24,833 bases of DNA from Planctomycetota bacterium (GTDB lineage Bacteria > Planctomycetota > Phycisphaerae > FEN-1346). Positions 8,296-16,964 of this stretch are shown here, in pieces (within the stretch, counting starts at the first letter, position 1; every line of letters starts with the position of its first letter). The position numbers and the translations under genes are program-made. The DNA lies in NCBI GenBank assembly GCA_026386995.1, contig JAPLMO010000154.1:1-24833 (forward strand), written 5' to 3'. The notes beneath the pieces were generated by a model, which searched no databases, was not told the origin of the DNA, and saw only the letters and a program-made list of their open reading frames with translations.

Positions 8296-8976
8296 ATGTC
8301 CCAACGAGGCTTTACGCTTGTGGAGTTGCTGGTGGTAGTGTTCATCGTCGGGGTGCTGATGGCACTGCTGGTGGGGGCCGTGGGCGCAGCGCTTGGCGAA
8401 GCCGACTCATGCACCTGCATGAACCAGATGAGGCAAATCGCCATCGCCACGATCCAGTATGCGCGGGACAACGACGACGCCCTGCCGCGAAGCACGCACT
8501 CGGCAATGGCCTACCGCTCCAAGCCGTGGGGCTATGCGCTATGCCCGTATCTGGCCGGCGGCAACTACACCGGCCCCGGGCCGGCGTGGGATGCGATGTT
8601 CAATGGCATCTACCGTTGCCCCCAGGACGCCCGACGCAACAAGTGGAGTTACGGCAAGAACGTCTGGTTCGAGTTGACCGCCGGCGAGATCCTCGAAATC
8701 GACGGATCGAACGCCGGCATCACCTACCCCTCGCTGAGCAGCATCCGGCGACCCAGCGCGACCATCCTTTACGGCGAGTTGGGCAGCGGCTCGATGGCCG
8801 ACCACATCATGGCCCACTTCTGGTATCTCGGAGGCAGTCCGGAGGTGGACTCGAAGCGGCACGGCACGGTCAGCAACTATGTCTTCGCGGACGGACACGG
8901 AGAGGCGCGAGAGTTCGCGTCCACTTTCGATCTCAAGGCACATATCGACCTCTGGTTCCCCAGGCGAGCACGCTAG
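8296..8976 (+). CDS. Prepilin-like protein with H-X9-DG motif
   Basis: The 226-residue protein starts with a type IV pilin/pseudopilin leader (MSQRGFTLVELLVVV): a short basic leader, the G-F cleavage and methylation site, the conserved Glu at +5 and a hydrophobic helix. A Cys-containing region follows (CTCMNQMRQIAIATIQYARDN). The C-terminal H189-x9-DG motif (HGTVSNYVFADG) is typical of the very abundant planctomycete type II-secretion-like minor pilin family (DUF1559-related). It would be processed by a prepilin peptidase and sit in the inner membrane or a pseudopilus; its role is unknown. The ATG at 8296 has AAGGGG upstream. An ATG at 8251 in the same frame would put 15 residues before the leader and is less likely. 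Confidence 0.85.
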   Translation: MSQRGFTLVELLVVVFIVGVLMALLVGAVGAALGEADSCTCMNQMRQIAIATIQYARDNDDALPRSTHSAMAYRSKPWGYALCPYLAGGNYTGPGPAWDAMFNGIYRCPQDARRNKWSYGKNVWFELTAGEILEIDGSNAGITYPSLSSIRRPSATILYGELGSGSMADHIMAHFWYLGGSPEVDSKRHGTVSNYVFADGHGEAREFASTFDLKAHIDLWFPRRAR

Positions 8977-9014
8977 GGAGCACCGGGGCGCCGACCATAA
9001 CTCAGGAGAAAACG

Positions 9015-9710
9015 ATGTTACGATATCCTTGCCTTACCAATCTGTTCCTGGCGGCGGCTGTCGCCGGGGCAGGGGGCTTCCTGGCGCCGGCCGCCGACGC
9101 CGCCTACGTGACGCCCAAGATCGGCGGCGCGCAGATGACCATGCTCGACGGCACGCCGATGATCCACGCCGACATCCTGTTCAGCAACAACAACATCGAC
9201 GTCACCCTCGACACAAGTAGCGGCATCCCCATGCTCAGGCCCCTCGTGCCGCCCGACGAGTTCGACCCCGCCCTGCCTTGGAGCGTCCTGAACGGCAAGG
9301 CGTACAACTACCAGTACGCCTGGAACCCCGGCGGGTACTACGTCCTGCCGGCCGGCACCGCAATCTGGATCGAGAGGCTTCAGCAGGACGCGGCCTTGGA
9401 GGTCTACATGAGGCCACCGGCAAGCGACACGTACGCCCCGGTCTTCACAGCCGACGGAGGGAGGTTCAAGTGGAGCGGCAGCATGCAGCATAACGCCTAT
9501 GCCGTCCTCAACCCGGCCACCGACCATTACTCCGCCGAGTACCGCGTCTACATCGGCAACAACGACACCGTTGGCAACCCTGTGGACGGCTACGGCAGCG
9601 ACACCGTCATCCTGACGTGGACCGCAACACCGGTCCCGGAACCCGCCTCGCTGGCGATGCTGGCGGCGGGCGCAGTCGGGCTGGCCATCCGCCGCAGGTC
9701 GAGGGCATAG
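9015..9710 (+). CDS. PEP-CTERM sorting-domain protein
   Basis: The 231-residue secreted protein has an N-terminal signal peptide (about 1-32, ending in AADAAY) and a beta-rich middle part of unknown function (about 33-200). It ends with a classic PEP-CTERM tail: VPEPASLAMLAAGAVGLAI, then RRRSRA. Such tails direct proteins to an exosortase that removes the tail and places the protein at the outer surface or in the exopolymer matrix. The exosortase is not in this window. The start is supported by AGGAG at 9004-9008, and the gene begins 38 bp after the prepilin-like gene, suggesting co-transcription. Nothing in the middle part points to metal binding; its link to copper is position only. Confidence 0.85.
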   Translation: MLRYPCLTNLFLAAAVAGAGGFLAPAADAAYVTPKIGGAQMTMLDGTPMIHADILFSNNNIDVTLDTSSGIPMLRPLVPPDEFDPALPWSVLNGKAYNYQYAWNPGGYYVLPAGTAIWIERLQQDAALEVYMRPPASDTYAPVFTADGGRFKWSGSMQHNAYAVLNPATDHYSAEYRVYIGNNDTVGNPVDGYGSDTVILTWTATPVPEPASLAMLAAGAVGLAIRRRSRA

Positions 9711-9739
9711 GGCCGTCCGATTTACGAGAATGTAAGCCT

Positions 9740-9779
9740 GGGGGCTGCTCCCGGATCGTAGCGCGGGAGTTCAGCCCCC
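9740..9779. repeat. Stem-loop after the PEP-CTERM gene
   Basis: GGGGGCTG (9740-9747) plus CTCCCG (9748-9753) pair with CGGGAG (9764-9769) and CAGCCCCC (9772-9779), giving a strong 14-bp stem with a two-base bulge. GTAGCGCGGG (9758-9767) can instead pair with CCCGCGCTAC (9807-9816). No T-run follows, so it may act as a transcript-end stabiliser or be a dispersed repeat rather than a classic terminator. Confidence 0.6.
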
Positions 9780-10169
9780 GTGCGGTCCTCGCGCAGGGCA
9801 CAAGGCCCCGCGCTACGGCGCGTAAGTGTGGTTACTGTAAGAGGTTGTGTTCATTGCCGCGCGAAGGCCCGTCTTGCGCTCCACGCATGTAAGAACATCC
9901 CCTCGGAAGCCCCGGATAAAAGCCGGGGTTCCCCCTATGGCATAATCAGGCGTTCTCCGGATACCGCCCCCGTGCAGGGTTACTGTAGGATAGGTCTTGT
10001 CTGGCGCATGGGACAGCGAAGTCGGGCGGAGCGCAAACGGGATGGGCACGCCAACGCTGGAATCCTTCAGCAGTACGTTCCTAGCCGCGCCCTTTTGTGA
10101 CTCGCCGCCATTCAACAACCGACGCCCGGGACAAGGGGCACGATGTTACCCGAAGGGAACGGCATTAAT
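9780..10169. other. Gene-free leader region upstream of the multicopper oxidase
   Basis: The frames here show no family features and no ribosome-binding sites. A stem-loop occurs at 9905-9932 (GGAAGCCCCGG / CCGGGGTTCC with one bulged G and a loop of about seven bases). The promoter of the oxidase gene must lie here or further upstream, but no clear -35/-10 pair was seen. Confidence 0.4.
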
Positions 10170-10181
10170 AGGAGGCGGAAC

Positions 10182-13100
10182 ATGAGTACGCGCATGCGGA
10201 CAAGGCTTGTGTCTTTGGCGCTGGCGATCATTGCCCTTTCGTGGGGGGCGGACCTCTGCCGGGCGCAAGTCGGGCCGGTTCCGACGATCGATTACACCAA
10301 GCCCTACTACACCAACAGTCCGATCCTCAGGAAGTTCGTCGATTCGCTGCCGGGCCTGGGGCCCACGAACGCCAACAACCTCGGGCAATATATCCCCATC
10401 GCCACGCCCGACACCATCACGTACGCCAACTGCGATTACTACGAGATCTGGGCGGTCGAGTATACCGAGCGGATGCACTCGGACCTGCCGGCGCCCGGCA
10501 CGAAACTGCGCGGCTACGTGCAGATGAACAATGGAACGCATCCCGACACGCACCAGAACACCGTGGCGCCAGCGCCGGTACACTACCTGGGGCCGCTCAT
10601 CATAGCGCAGCGCGATCGGCCGGTGCGGATCAAGTTCGTCAACAAACTCAGCACGGGCACCCCGGGCAAACTTTTCATCCCGGTCGACACCACCTACATG
10701 GGGGCCGGGACGGGTCCCCTGGCGCCGGGCAATAATGGACTTTATACGGAGAACCGGGCCGTCATCCACCTCCATGGCGGCAACACGCCCTGGATCAGCG
10801 ACGGCACGCCACACCAGTGGATTACCCCCTCCGGAGAAACAACCAGTTACAAGCAGGGCGTGGGGGTTTACCCGGTCCCCGACATGTTGCCGCTGCCGGT
10901 TGAGGGCGACGGAACGCAGACCCTTTACTACACCAACGCCCAGAGCGCCAGGCTGATGTTCTACCACGACCATGCCTACGGCATCACCCGCCTCAACGTC
11001 TATGCCGGCCTGGCGGCGGGTTACCTGCTGCAGGACCCGGTGGAGCAGGGGCTGGTCACGGCCGGGGTCATCCCCGCGGACCAGATTCCGCTGATCATCC
11101 AGGACAAGACCTTCGTACCCGACGCGGCCAAACTGGCGACAACCGACCCTCTCTGGGACACGACCCTGTGGGGCGGGACGGGCGACCTCTGGTTCCCCCA
11201 CGTTTACATGGTGAACCAGGATCCGACCGCCATAGATGGGGCAAATCCCCTGGGCCGGTGGGACTACGGCCCGTGGTTCTGGCCTGTATTTCCCGCGGCG
11301 GATCCGCTGCCGGCGCTCTCCGGCGTGCCGGAAGCCTTCATGGACACGCCGGTCGTCAACGGCACGGCTTACCCCTTTGTGGCGGTGGAGCCCAAGCCCT
11401 ATCGGCTGCGGATTCTGAACGCCTGTAACGACCGGTATCTGAACCTCCAGTTGTATTATGTCGATCCGGCCAACCCGACCGAAGTCAAGATGGTTCCCGC
11501 GTTCCCAGACACAGGCTTGCCGGCGCTCTGGCCGACGGATGCAAGGGTCGGGGGGGTGCCGGACCCGACGCTGGCCGGGCCGGATATGATTGTGATCGGC
11601 AGTGAAGGCGGCCTGTTGCCGGCACCGGTGGTGATCCCCAGCACGCCCATCAACTATGAATACAACCGCAGGAACATCATTGTCCTGAGCGTCTCGACCC
11701 ACGGCCTCTTCCTCGGGCCGGCGGAGCGGGCGGACGTCATCGTCGATTTCTCGGCCGTCCCTTCCGGCTCGAAACTCATCCTCTACAATGACGCGCCGGC
11801 GCCCGTTCCGGCGTTCGACCCGCGCATCGACTACTACACGGGCGACCCGGACCAGACCGACAGCGGCGGCGCACCCACGACCCTCGTGGGCCAGGGCCCC
11901 AATACCCGGACGATCATGCAATTCTGGGTGCAGGGGGCCGCGGGGACTCCTGTCAACATGGCTGCGCTGCGGGCACAGTTGCCGGTTGCCTTCGCCGCTT
12001 CCCAGCCCCCGGCTATCGTGCCGCAAAGGGCCTACGGGGCCGCCACGGATACGTTCGTAAACATTTTCGACAACTTCCTGACGTTCACCCCGATCGGCTC
12101 CACCACGCCGGTCACGTATCCGCTCCAGCCGAAGGCCATCCAGGAACTCTTTGACACGCACGGCCGCATGAACGCCACGCTGGGCGTCGAATTGCCGTTC
12201 ACCACGGCCTTCATTCAGACGACGCTCCCCTTCGGCTACATCGACCCGCCCACCGAGATCTTCCCGAACGGCCAGACCCAACTCTGGAAGATCACGCACA
12301 ACGGCGTCGATACCCACGCCATCCACTTTCACCTGTTCAACGTGCAGGTGGTCAACCGCGTGGGCTGGGACGGCGCGGTGAGGCCCCCCGACCCCGAGGA
12401 ACTCGGCTGGAAGGAAACCGTCAAGATGAACCCGCTGGAGGACATCGTGGTGGCGATGACGGCGACGGTACCCACGGTCCCGTTCGCGCTGCCCGACAGC
12501 ATCCGCTCCCCCGACGTGACGTCGCCGCCCACGTCCACGATGGGGTTCGCGAACATCGATCCCACCACCGGGACCCCGATTGTGCCGCCCCTCACGAATG
12601 CACTGATCAACTACGGCCACGAGTACGTCTGGCACTGCCACATCCTGGGCCACGAAGAGAATGACATGATGCGCCCCATTGTCCTCCAGGTTCCGACTGC
12701 GGCGCCCGATGCCCCGACCATAGGGGTGGCCACGGGAGACTACGGTCGGGCAACCGTGAATTTCACGCCGCCTGCGGCAGGCCAGGTGGTGGCGTTCTAC
12801 ACCGCCACCTCCAACCCCGGCAATTTCTCAGCCACTGGGACCCATAGCCCGATAACGGTGCCGGGCCTTGCGAACGGCACGGCCTATACTTTCACCGTCA
12901 CGGCAACGAATTCGGTCGGGACGAGCCCGCCCTCCGCTCCGTCCAACGCCGTAACGCTCGCGCCAGGGCATCCCGGGGCGCCGACCTCCGTTACCGCCGT
13001 GCCGGGCAACGCTTCGGCCAACGTCAGTTTCCTGCCGCCGGCTTCCAACGGCGGCAGTGCGATTACCTCGTACACCGTGACCTCCCATCCCGGCAACCTC

Positions 13101-14852
13101 ACGGGCGCCGGGGCCGCGAGCCCGGTCACGGTAGGATCGCTGGTCAACGGCACGCCCTATACCTTCTCTGTAACGGCGACGAACGCCGCCGGCACCGGGC
13201 CGGCGTCAGTCGTTTCTAACATTGTCACGCCCACGGCGCTGCCTGGGCCGCCGATCATCGGCATGGCTACGGCCGGCGTCGGACAGGCGACGATCACCTT
13301 TACGCCACCCTTGTCTTCCGGCGGCAGTGCCATCACGTCGTACACGGCGACCGCAAACCCCGGCGGCAGGACGGCCACAGGCGCCGGAAGCCCGCTGACG
13401 ATCACGCTGCTGACGCCCGGTACGGCCTACACGATTACTGTAACGGCGACCAACGGGTCCGGAACGGGTCCGGCCTCCGCCGCTTCCAACAGCGTCACCA
13501 TACCGACGTTGCTGACGACGGCGCCGACGCCCATCTCGCCGTTGGGCCTGCAGGCGGCGACGCCCAACCCGCCGGCGTTCGCTTGGACGGCCCTTAACAC
13601 GGCGGCCACTTATGACATCAACGTTTGGAATGACAGGGTGTACAACAACGCCTCTCCCAACCCCACGTGGACACCGGCGGCACCCTTTGCCGTCAACGCC
13701 ATCATCTGGTACCAGGTGCGCGGCGTGAACGCGCTGGGCGCCGGTCCGTGGTCGGCGTGGGCGTCGTTCACTGTCCCGCCGATCCAGATTAGTGCCGCGA
13801 AGCCGACCGGGCCGACCGGTACGCTGCCGACGACGCCCAACCCGCCTCAGTTCAGTTGGACTTCAGCCACCAACGCCACAAGTTACAACGTTCAACTCTG
13901 GGGTATCGGCACGTATAACACGGCGGGGCTTACGTGGACACCTGCCGCGCCTTTGACCGCCGGCCAGACGATCTGGTGGGCGGTGCAGGGCGTCAACGGC
14001 GGCAGCACCGGCGCGTGGTCCGCGTGGCAGTCGTTTACGGTCACGCCGATCTCTGTCGGGCCGATAACGCCGATAGGGCCGACAGGCAATCAGCCGACCA
14101 CGCCGAACCCGCCGCAGTTCAGTTGGAATGCGGCCGCGAACGCGACCGGCTACAACATTGAATTGTGGAACATCGGCACGTACACCACTGCCGGGACCAC
14201 CTGGACTCCCGTCGGAGCCTTGCCGGTCGGCCAGGTCATCTGGTGGTGCGTGACGGGCACGGCCGGCGGCAGTAGCGGCCCGACGACGCCCTGGCAGTCG
14301 TTTACGATCACACCCATCGTTGTTGGGGCCACGGTGCCGATAGGCCCGACCGGCGCGCAGCCTAACGCGCCGAACCCGCCGCAGTTCAGTTGGAATGCGG
14401 CCGCGAATGCGACCGGCTACACCGTCGAACTGTGGAACATCGGCATGTACACCAATGCCGGCACCACCTGGACGCCCGCCGGAGCCTTGCCGGTCGGTCA
14501 ACTGATCTGGTGGCGCGTAACAGGCACCGCCGGCGGCAGCAACGGCTCGACGTCGGCCTGGCAGTCGTTTACGATTACGCCGCTCGTCATCGGCACGCCG
14601 ACGCCGACGGCGCCGATAGGGACGCAAGGCGGCGGCGGGCCGAACCCGCCTCAATTCACGTGGACGGCGGCCGCCAATGCGACCGGCTACAACATCGAAC
14701 TCTGGAACATCGGCACGTACCAGTCTGCCGGCACAACGTGGACCCCGGGGACGGCGCTGGCCCGTGGGACGCTCCTCTGGTGGCGCGTGACGGGCACCAA
14801 CGGCGCCCAGGCCGGGTCGGTCTCCGCATGGGCCTCGTTCACGATACCCTAA
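10182..14852 (+). CDS. Giant secreted multicopper oxidase with FN3 domains and five novel tandem repeats
   Basis: The 1556-residue protein starts with a signal peptide (about 1-28, ending DLCRAQ). Residues about 30-838 form a CotA/laccase-like multicopper oxidase that would oxidise Cu(I), phenols or similar donors and reduce O2 to water. All four copper motifs are present: HLHGG (196-200), HDH (262-264), HAIHFH (712-717) and HCHILGHEENDM (818-829), the last giving the type 1 copper Cys819, His824 and axial Met829. Three FN3 domains follow (about 841-1108). Five repeats of about 88 residues come last (about 1110-1556), each with PNPPQFSW, NATGYNIELWNIGTY, TTWTP, a WW pair and a Trp-Gln/Ala-Ser-Phe end. 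Ordinary CotA is about 510 residues. ATG 10182 has AGGAGG at 10170. The gene is monocistronic and ends in a hairpin. Periplasmic copper oxidation alongside cusBA is inferred. Confidence 0.93.
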   Translation: MSTRMRTRLVSLALAIIALSWGADLCRAQVGPVPTIDYTKPYYTNSPILRKFVDSLPGLGPTNANNLGQYIPIATPDTITYANCDYYEIWAVEYTERMHSDLPAPGTKLRGYVQMNNGTHPDTHQNTVAPAPVHYLGPLIIAQRDRPVRIKFVNKLSTGTPGKLFIPVDTTYMGAGTGPLAPGNNGLYTENRAVIHLHGGNTPWISDGTPHQWITPSGETTSYKQGVGVYPVPDMLPLPVEGDGTQTLYYTNAQSARLMFYHDHAYGITRLNVYAGLAAGYLLQDPVEQGLVTAGVIPADQIPLIIQDKTFVPDAAKLATTDPLWDTTLWGGTGDLWFPHVYMVNQDPTAIDGANPLGRWDYGPWFWPVFPAADPLPALSGVPEAFMDTPVVNGTAYPFVAVEPKPYRLRILNACNDRYLNLQLYYVDPANPTEVKMVPAFPDTGLPALWPTDARVGGVPDPTLAGPDMIVIGSEGGLLPAPVVIPSTPINYEYNRRNIIVLSVSTHGLFLGPAERADVIVDFSAVPSGSKLILYNDAPAPVPAFDPRIDYYTGDPDQTDSGGAPTTLVGQGPNTRTIMQFWVQGAAGTPVNMAALRAQLPVAFAASQPPAIVPQRAYGAATDTFVNIFDNFLTFTPIGSTTPVTYPLQPKAIQELFDTHGRMNATLGVELPFTTAFIQTTLPFGYIDPPTEIFPNGQTQLWKITHNGVDTHAIHFHLFNVQVVNRVGWDGAVRPPDPEELGWKETVKMNPLEDIVVAMTATVPTVPFALPDSIRSPDVTSPPTSTMGFANIDPTTGTPIVPPLTNALINYGHEYVWHCHILGHEENDMMRPIVLQVPTAAPDAPTIGVATGDYGRATVNFTPPAAGQVVAFYTATSNPGNFSATGTHSPITVPGLANGTAYTFTVTATNSVGTSPPSAPSNAVTLAPGHPGAPTSVTAVPGNASANVSFLPPASNGGSAITSYTVTSHPGNLTGAGAASPVTVGSLVNGTPYTFSVTATNAAGTGPASVVSNIVTPTALPGPPIIGMATAGVGQATITFTPPLSSGGSAITSYTATANPGGRTATGAGSPLTITLLTPGTAYTITVTATNGSGTGPASAASNSVTIPTLLTTAPTPISPLGLQAATPNPPAFAWTALNTAATYDINVWNDRVYNNASPNPTWTPAAPFAVNAIIWYQVRGVNALGAGPWSAWASFTVPPIQISAAKPTGPTGTLPTTPNPPQFSWTSATNATSYNVQLWGIGTYNTAGLTWTPAAPLTAGQTIWWAVQGVNGGSTGAWSAWQSFTVTPISVGPITPIGPTGNQPTTPNPPQFSWNAAANATGYNIELWNIGTYTTAGTTWTPVGALPVGQVIWWCVTGTAGGSSGPTTPWQSFTITPIVVGATVPIGPTGAQPNAPNPPQFSWNAAANATGYTVELWNIGMYTNAGTTWTPAGALPVGQLIWWRVTGTAGGSNGSTSAWQSFTITPLVIGTPTPTAPIGTQGGGGPNPPQFTWTAAANATGYNIELWNIGTYQSAGTTWTPGTALARGTLLWWRVTGTNGAQAGSVSAWASFTIP
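12704..13510 (+). repeat. Three FN3 repeats inside the multicopper oxidase gene
   Basis: Each unit of about 90 residues opens with a Pro-rich start (APDAPTIG, HPGAPTSV, LPGPPIIG). It contains SAITSYT or equivalent and closes with GTAYTFTVTATN followed by SVGTSPPSAPSNAV or equivalent. This is the fibronectin type III pattern common in secreted carbohydrate-active and surface proteins. Confidence 0.8.
13515..14849 (+). repeat. Five tandem repeats of about 265 bp in the oxidase gene
   Basis: Units begin near 13515, 13796, 14057, 14329 and 14590. Units 3 and 4 are the most alike, sharing whole DNA strings such as the one coding FSWNAAANATGY and the one coding WQSFTIT. This points to recent duplication within the gene. 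Units 1 and 2 are more divergent, and unit 5 carries a GGGG insertion. The fold may be FN3-like, but the W-rich pattern is distinct from the three preceding FN3 domains. Confidence 0.85.
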
Positions 14853-14887
14853 CGTAGGCGTAGAACATCGCAGATTCTGTGTTGGGT

Positions 14888-14911
14888 GCGGCGGGCCTTC
14901 TGGCCCGCCGC
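14888..14911 (+). terminator. Strong hairpin after the multicopper oxidase gene
   Basis: GCGGCGGGCC (14888-14897), loop TTCT and GGCCCGCCGC (14902-14911) form a perfect 10-bp GC stem 35 bp after the stop. The following bases (GCTCTTGCG) are not a proper T-run, so termination may be inefficient or the stem may serve RNA stability. Confidence 0.55.
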
Positions 14912-15025
14912 GCTCTTGCGCCGACGCGGCCACGGTGCGATGGGTCCGTGCGCCCGCCCCGCGTCGCCTGCTCGAATCCCCCAGACTGCCGCCGTGTCAC
15001 GCATCGTGTGGCACCGGCCTTAGGG

Positions 15026-15056
15026 GGTGGCATGGTCACGCTGTTGCGTGACCATG
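15026..15056 (+). repeat. 31-bp REP-like palindrome, copy 3
   Basis: It is identical to the unit at 179-209 (GGTGG, stem CATGGTCACGC, loop TGTT, stem GCGTGACCATG). It lies between the convergent ends of the oxidase and PD40 genes, a typical REP location. A degenerate relative, GTGTGGCATGGCCACGGT, occurs near 17909. Confidence 0.85.
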
Positions 15057-15130
15057 TTTTCGCCCGTCGGCGACGGCTGATCGGCGCCGCCGCCCTGGAA
15101 AAACACACGTTGCCTGCGACACGGGCCGGT

Positions 15131-16582
15131 CTACAACGCGGAAGCAGCGGCCGCCGGCGCGGTGGCGGGCTGGGCGGCGGACTTGTCCTGTTCCACGGCG
15201 TCCTGCCAGGTCATCGCCTCCGGCCAGGCGATTTCCATGAGGCGAACGTGCTCTCCATCGCGTACGACGTACCGCAGGCGTTTCGCGTGGTTCCTGAAAT
15301 CCTCCGGAATCCATAGGCCCTCATGCGAGAGCCCTGCAATGCCGTCGCAGACGATGAAGTGTTCGCGGTTACCCGGCGGCAGGTTCCCTGGCGGCCCGCG
15401 GAATCCCTTGTGGTAAACGTGCTGTCCATCTGCGGAAAAGCCCGGCGGATCCTCCAGAGACATGCTCGTTCCGCCGCCGGAGGGCCCGTCCCAGCACTTC
15501 ACGTCTTCCGGGTCATACCTTCCGGGAACGCTCTTGCCGTCCACGCAGACCCACCACCTCATGTCCTTGCCGAGCGCGCAGGCGATGTGCCGGCTATCGG
15601 GTGAGAACACCGGCTGACTGGTGCCATCGTGGCCGGTCGCCAGGCTCTCAACCTTCTCTGCGAAACGGTACAGTTCACCTCCGAAATACGTTCCGCATGC
15701 GAGTTGCCGGCCGTCGGGAGAGAAGGTCAGGCGGGGTTCGCCGGCCAGTTGCGCGACCTCCTTCTCGTCCCGGATAACGAAATACTTCTTGCGGTCGGCG
15801 CTCCTGGCCCAGTAGGCGAGACTCTTGCCGTCGGGCGAGAAGATCGGATAAAACACCTCCGGGTAGGGTGTGCCTTCCTTCCCGTCACAAACTACCATCT
15901 GGTTTCCGTCCCGCCGCGCGGTAAAGGCCAGCCGCTTGCCATCGGGCGAGAAAGTCACGCAGCCAATTCCCTTGTAGGACTTCAGCGGCGTGCGGTCCGC
16001 CGAGTTCACAGCCCGACCTTCCTCGATCGTGGGAACGGCGCCTTCCTCTTCGCCTGCGAACACGATGAACGTCTTATCGTCTTTCTTTGCCTGATACGGA
16101 AGGCGCTTGCTGTCCCGGGAGTATGGGCCGACGTTCAGGATCGAGTCATGGGCAGGCCCCTCCTTGCCGGCGCAGACCAGGATTTCCTTGCCGTCCCGCC
16201 TCAGAATGTAGGCCACGCGCTCGCCGTTGGGGCTTACGAAGAGATGGACATCCCTGAACGGCTGCGGGACCTTCCCCAATTCCTTGACGCAGACCTCCCG
16301 GGCATCATCGATTGCCTTCAGGATTATCGGCACCCGCATCCGGATCTCCGGGTCGTCCGATTTTGCCGCAGCGCGAAGCGACCGCACGGCCGGCTGACCG
16401 ATCTCGATGAGGCGCTTGTGGGCGGATTCCCGGGTATCCCAGGACTCGTTGCCAAGATCGGCGATCAGACGCTCGATCGCGGGGCGGTCTGTCGCGGTCG
16501 GCAGCGTGGCGGGCAATTGCCCCATCGACGCCGTCGCCGCCAGGATCATCAGAATCAGAATCAAAGCGGTTGATTTCATCAT
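15131..16582 (-). CDS. Exported HEAT-like plus PD40 (TolB-like propeller) protein
   Basis: The 483-residue product starts at ATG 16582, preceded on its own strand by GGAGAGG. Its signal peptide (MKSTALILILMILAATASMG) covers about the first 22 residues. A helical HEAT-like unit follows at about 32-92 (ERLIADLGNESWDTRESAHK, then IGQPAVRSLRAAAKS). The rest is a beta-propeller of PD40/WD40-like blades with repeated cores FSPDGKRLAF, FSPDGKSLAY, FSPDGRQLAC and FSPDSRHIAC. An Ala/Pro-rich tail ends the protein. Such propellers bind proteins or ligands in the periplasm; no catalytic motif was seen and the partner is unknown. The open frame continues upstream to 16996, but that part is an IS1380 fragment fused in frame. 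It converges on the oxidase gene. Confidence 0.85.
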   Translation of the reverse strand: MMKSTALILILMILAATASMGQLPATLPTATDRPAIERLIADLGNESWDTRESAHKRLIEIGQPAVRSLRAAAKSDDPEIRMRVPIILKAIDDAREVCVKELGKVPQPFRDVHLFVSPNGERVAYILRRDGKEILVCAGKEGPAHDSILNVGPYSRDSKRLPYQAKKDDKTFIVFAGEEEGAVPTIEEGRAVNSADRTPLKSYKGIGCVTFSPDGKRLAFTARRDGNQMVVCDGKEGTPYPEVFYPIFSPDGKSLAYWARSADRKKYFVIRDEKEVAQLAGEPRLTFSPDGRQLACGTYFGGELYRFAEKVESLATGHDGTSQPVFSPDSRHIACALGKDMRWWVCVDGKSVPGRYDPEDVKCWDGPSGGGTSMSLEDPPGFSADGQHVYHKGFRGPPGNLPPGNREHFIVCDGIAGLSHEGLWIPEDFRNHAKRLRYVVRDGEHVRLMEIAWPEAMTWQDAVEQDKSAAQPATAPAAAASAL

Positions 16583-16649
16583 CTTGCCTCTCCGACGTAG
16601 GACCTGGAAATTAGACGCCGCACCCCCCGCCTTTGTTCCCGCACATTTG

Positions 16650-16892
16650 GACCCACTCGCCAGCCCCAGCACCTCATCGAGTTCCCGGTAGGTCAGGAGC
16701 CCGGTATCCGAAGTGAATTTGGAACCATGAAACTCCAGATTCAAACGGCGTTCAAAACCGATCCGCAGCGTTTCACCCATTGCGTCCCCCCCGCGATTGA
16801 AGCCGGAATCCTTGAATAGGGGCATTCTGTGCGGGTGAACCCGAGAGCGCAAGAGAAAACCGCAACTTCTATCTGGGAAATCCGGGCTCAGG
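16650..16892 (-). mobile_element. Left-end remnant of an IS1380-type element
   Basis: On the minus strand the sequence CCTGAGCCCGGATTTCCC (starting at 16892) lies about 110 bp upstream of the transposase fragment. It looks like an IS1380-type terminal inverted repeat, which usually begins with CC. No matching right end was found in the window, so the element is a deletion remnant. The exact left limit is inference. Confidence 0.45.
16661..16780 (-). pseudogene. IS1380-family transposase N-terminal fragment
   Basis: From ATG 16780 the minus strand reads about 40 residues that match the start of IS1380-type (DDE group 1) transposases: RRLNLEFHGSKFTSDTGLL, then TYRELDEVLGL. Similarity stops at about 16661 and the remaining roughly 400 residues are missing. 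The fragment is in frame with the PD40 gene downstream, so a chimeric 621-residue frame exists, but the internal start with its own ribosome-binding site is more plausible. Confidence 0.7.
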
Positions 16893-16926
16893 TAGGGCGT
16901 GATCGTCACAGAGACGAGGGCTGCCG

Positions 16927-16964
16927 AAAAAAAGTGTGGCCGAGGAGGGGGGATCCCCGGCCAC
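16927..16964 (-). terminator. Rho-independent terminator on the minus strand
   Basis: The stem pairs GTGGCC with GGCCAC and has an inner GGGG/CCCC stem with a bulge. It is followed on the minus strand by seven Ts. No coding gene ends here, which is what suggests the small RNA. Confidence 0.55.

Noticed and set aside
10146..12653. Long open frame of 835 codons on the minus strand
   Set aside because: It is antisense to the copper-oxidase core, Arg/Val/Asp/Gly-rich, without family features; a GC-rich shadow frame.
14960..15000. tRNA-like T-arm string (GCTCGAATCCCCC)
   Set aside because: The 5-prime half, anticodon arm and acceptor pairing of a tRNA are missing.
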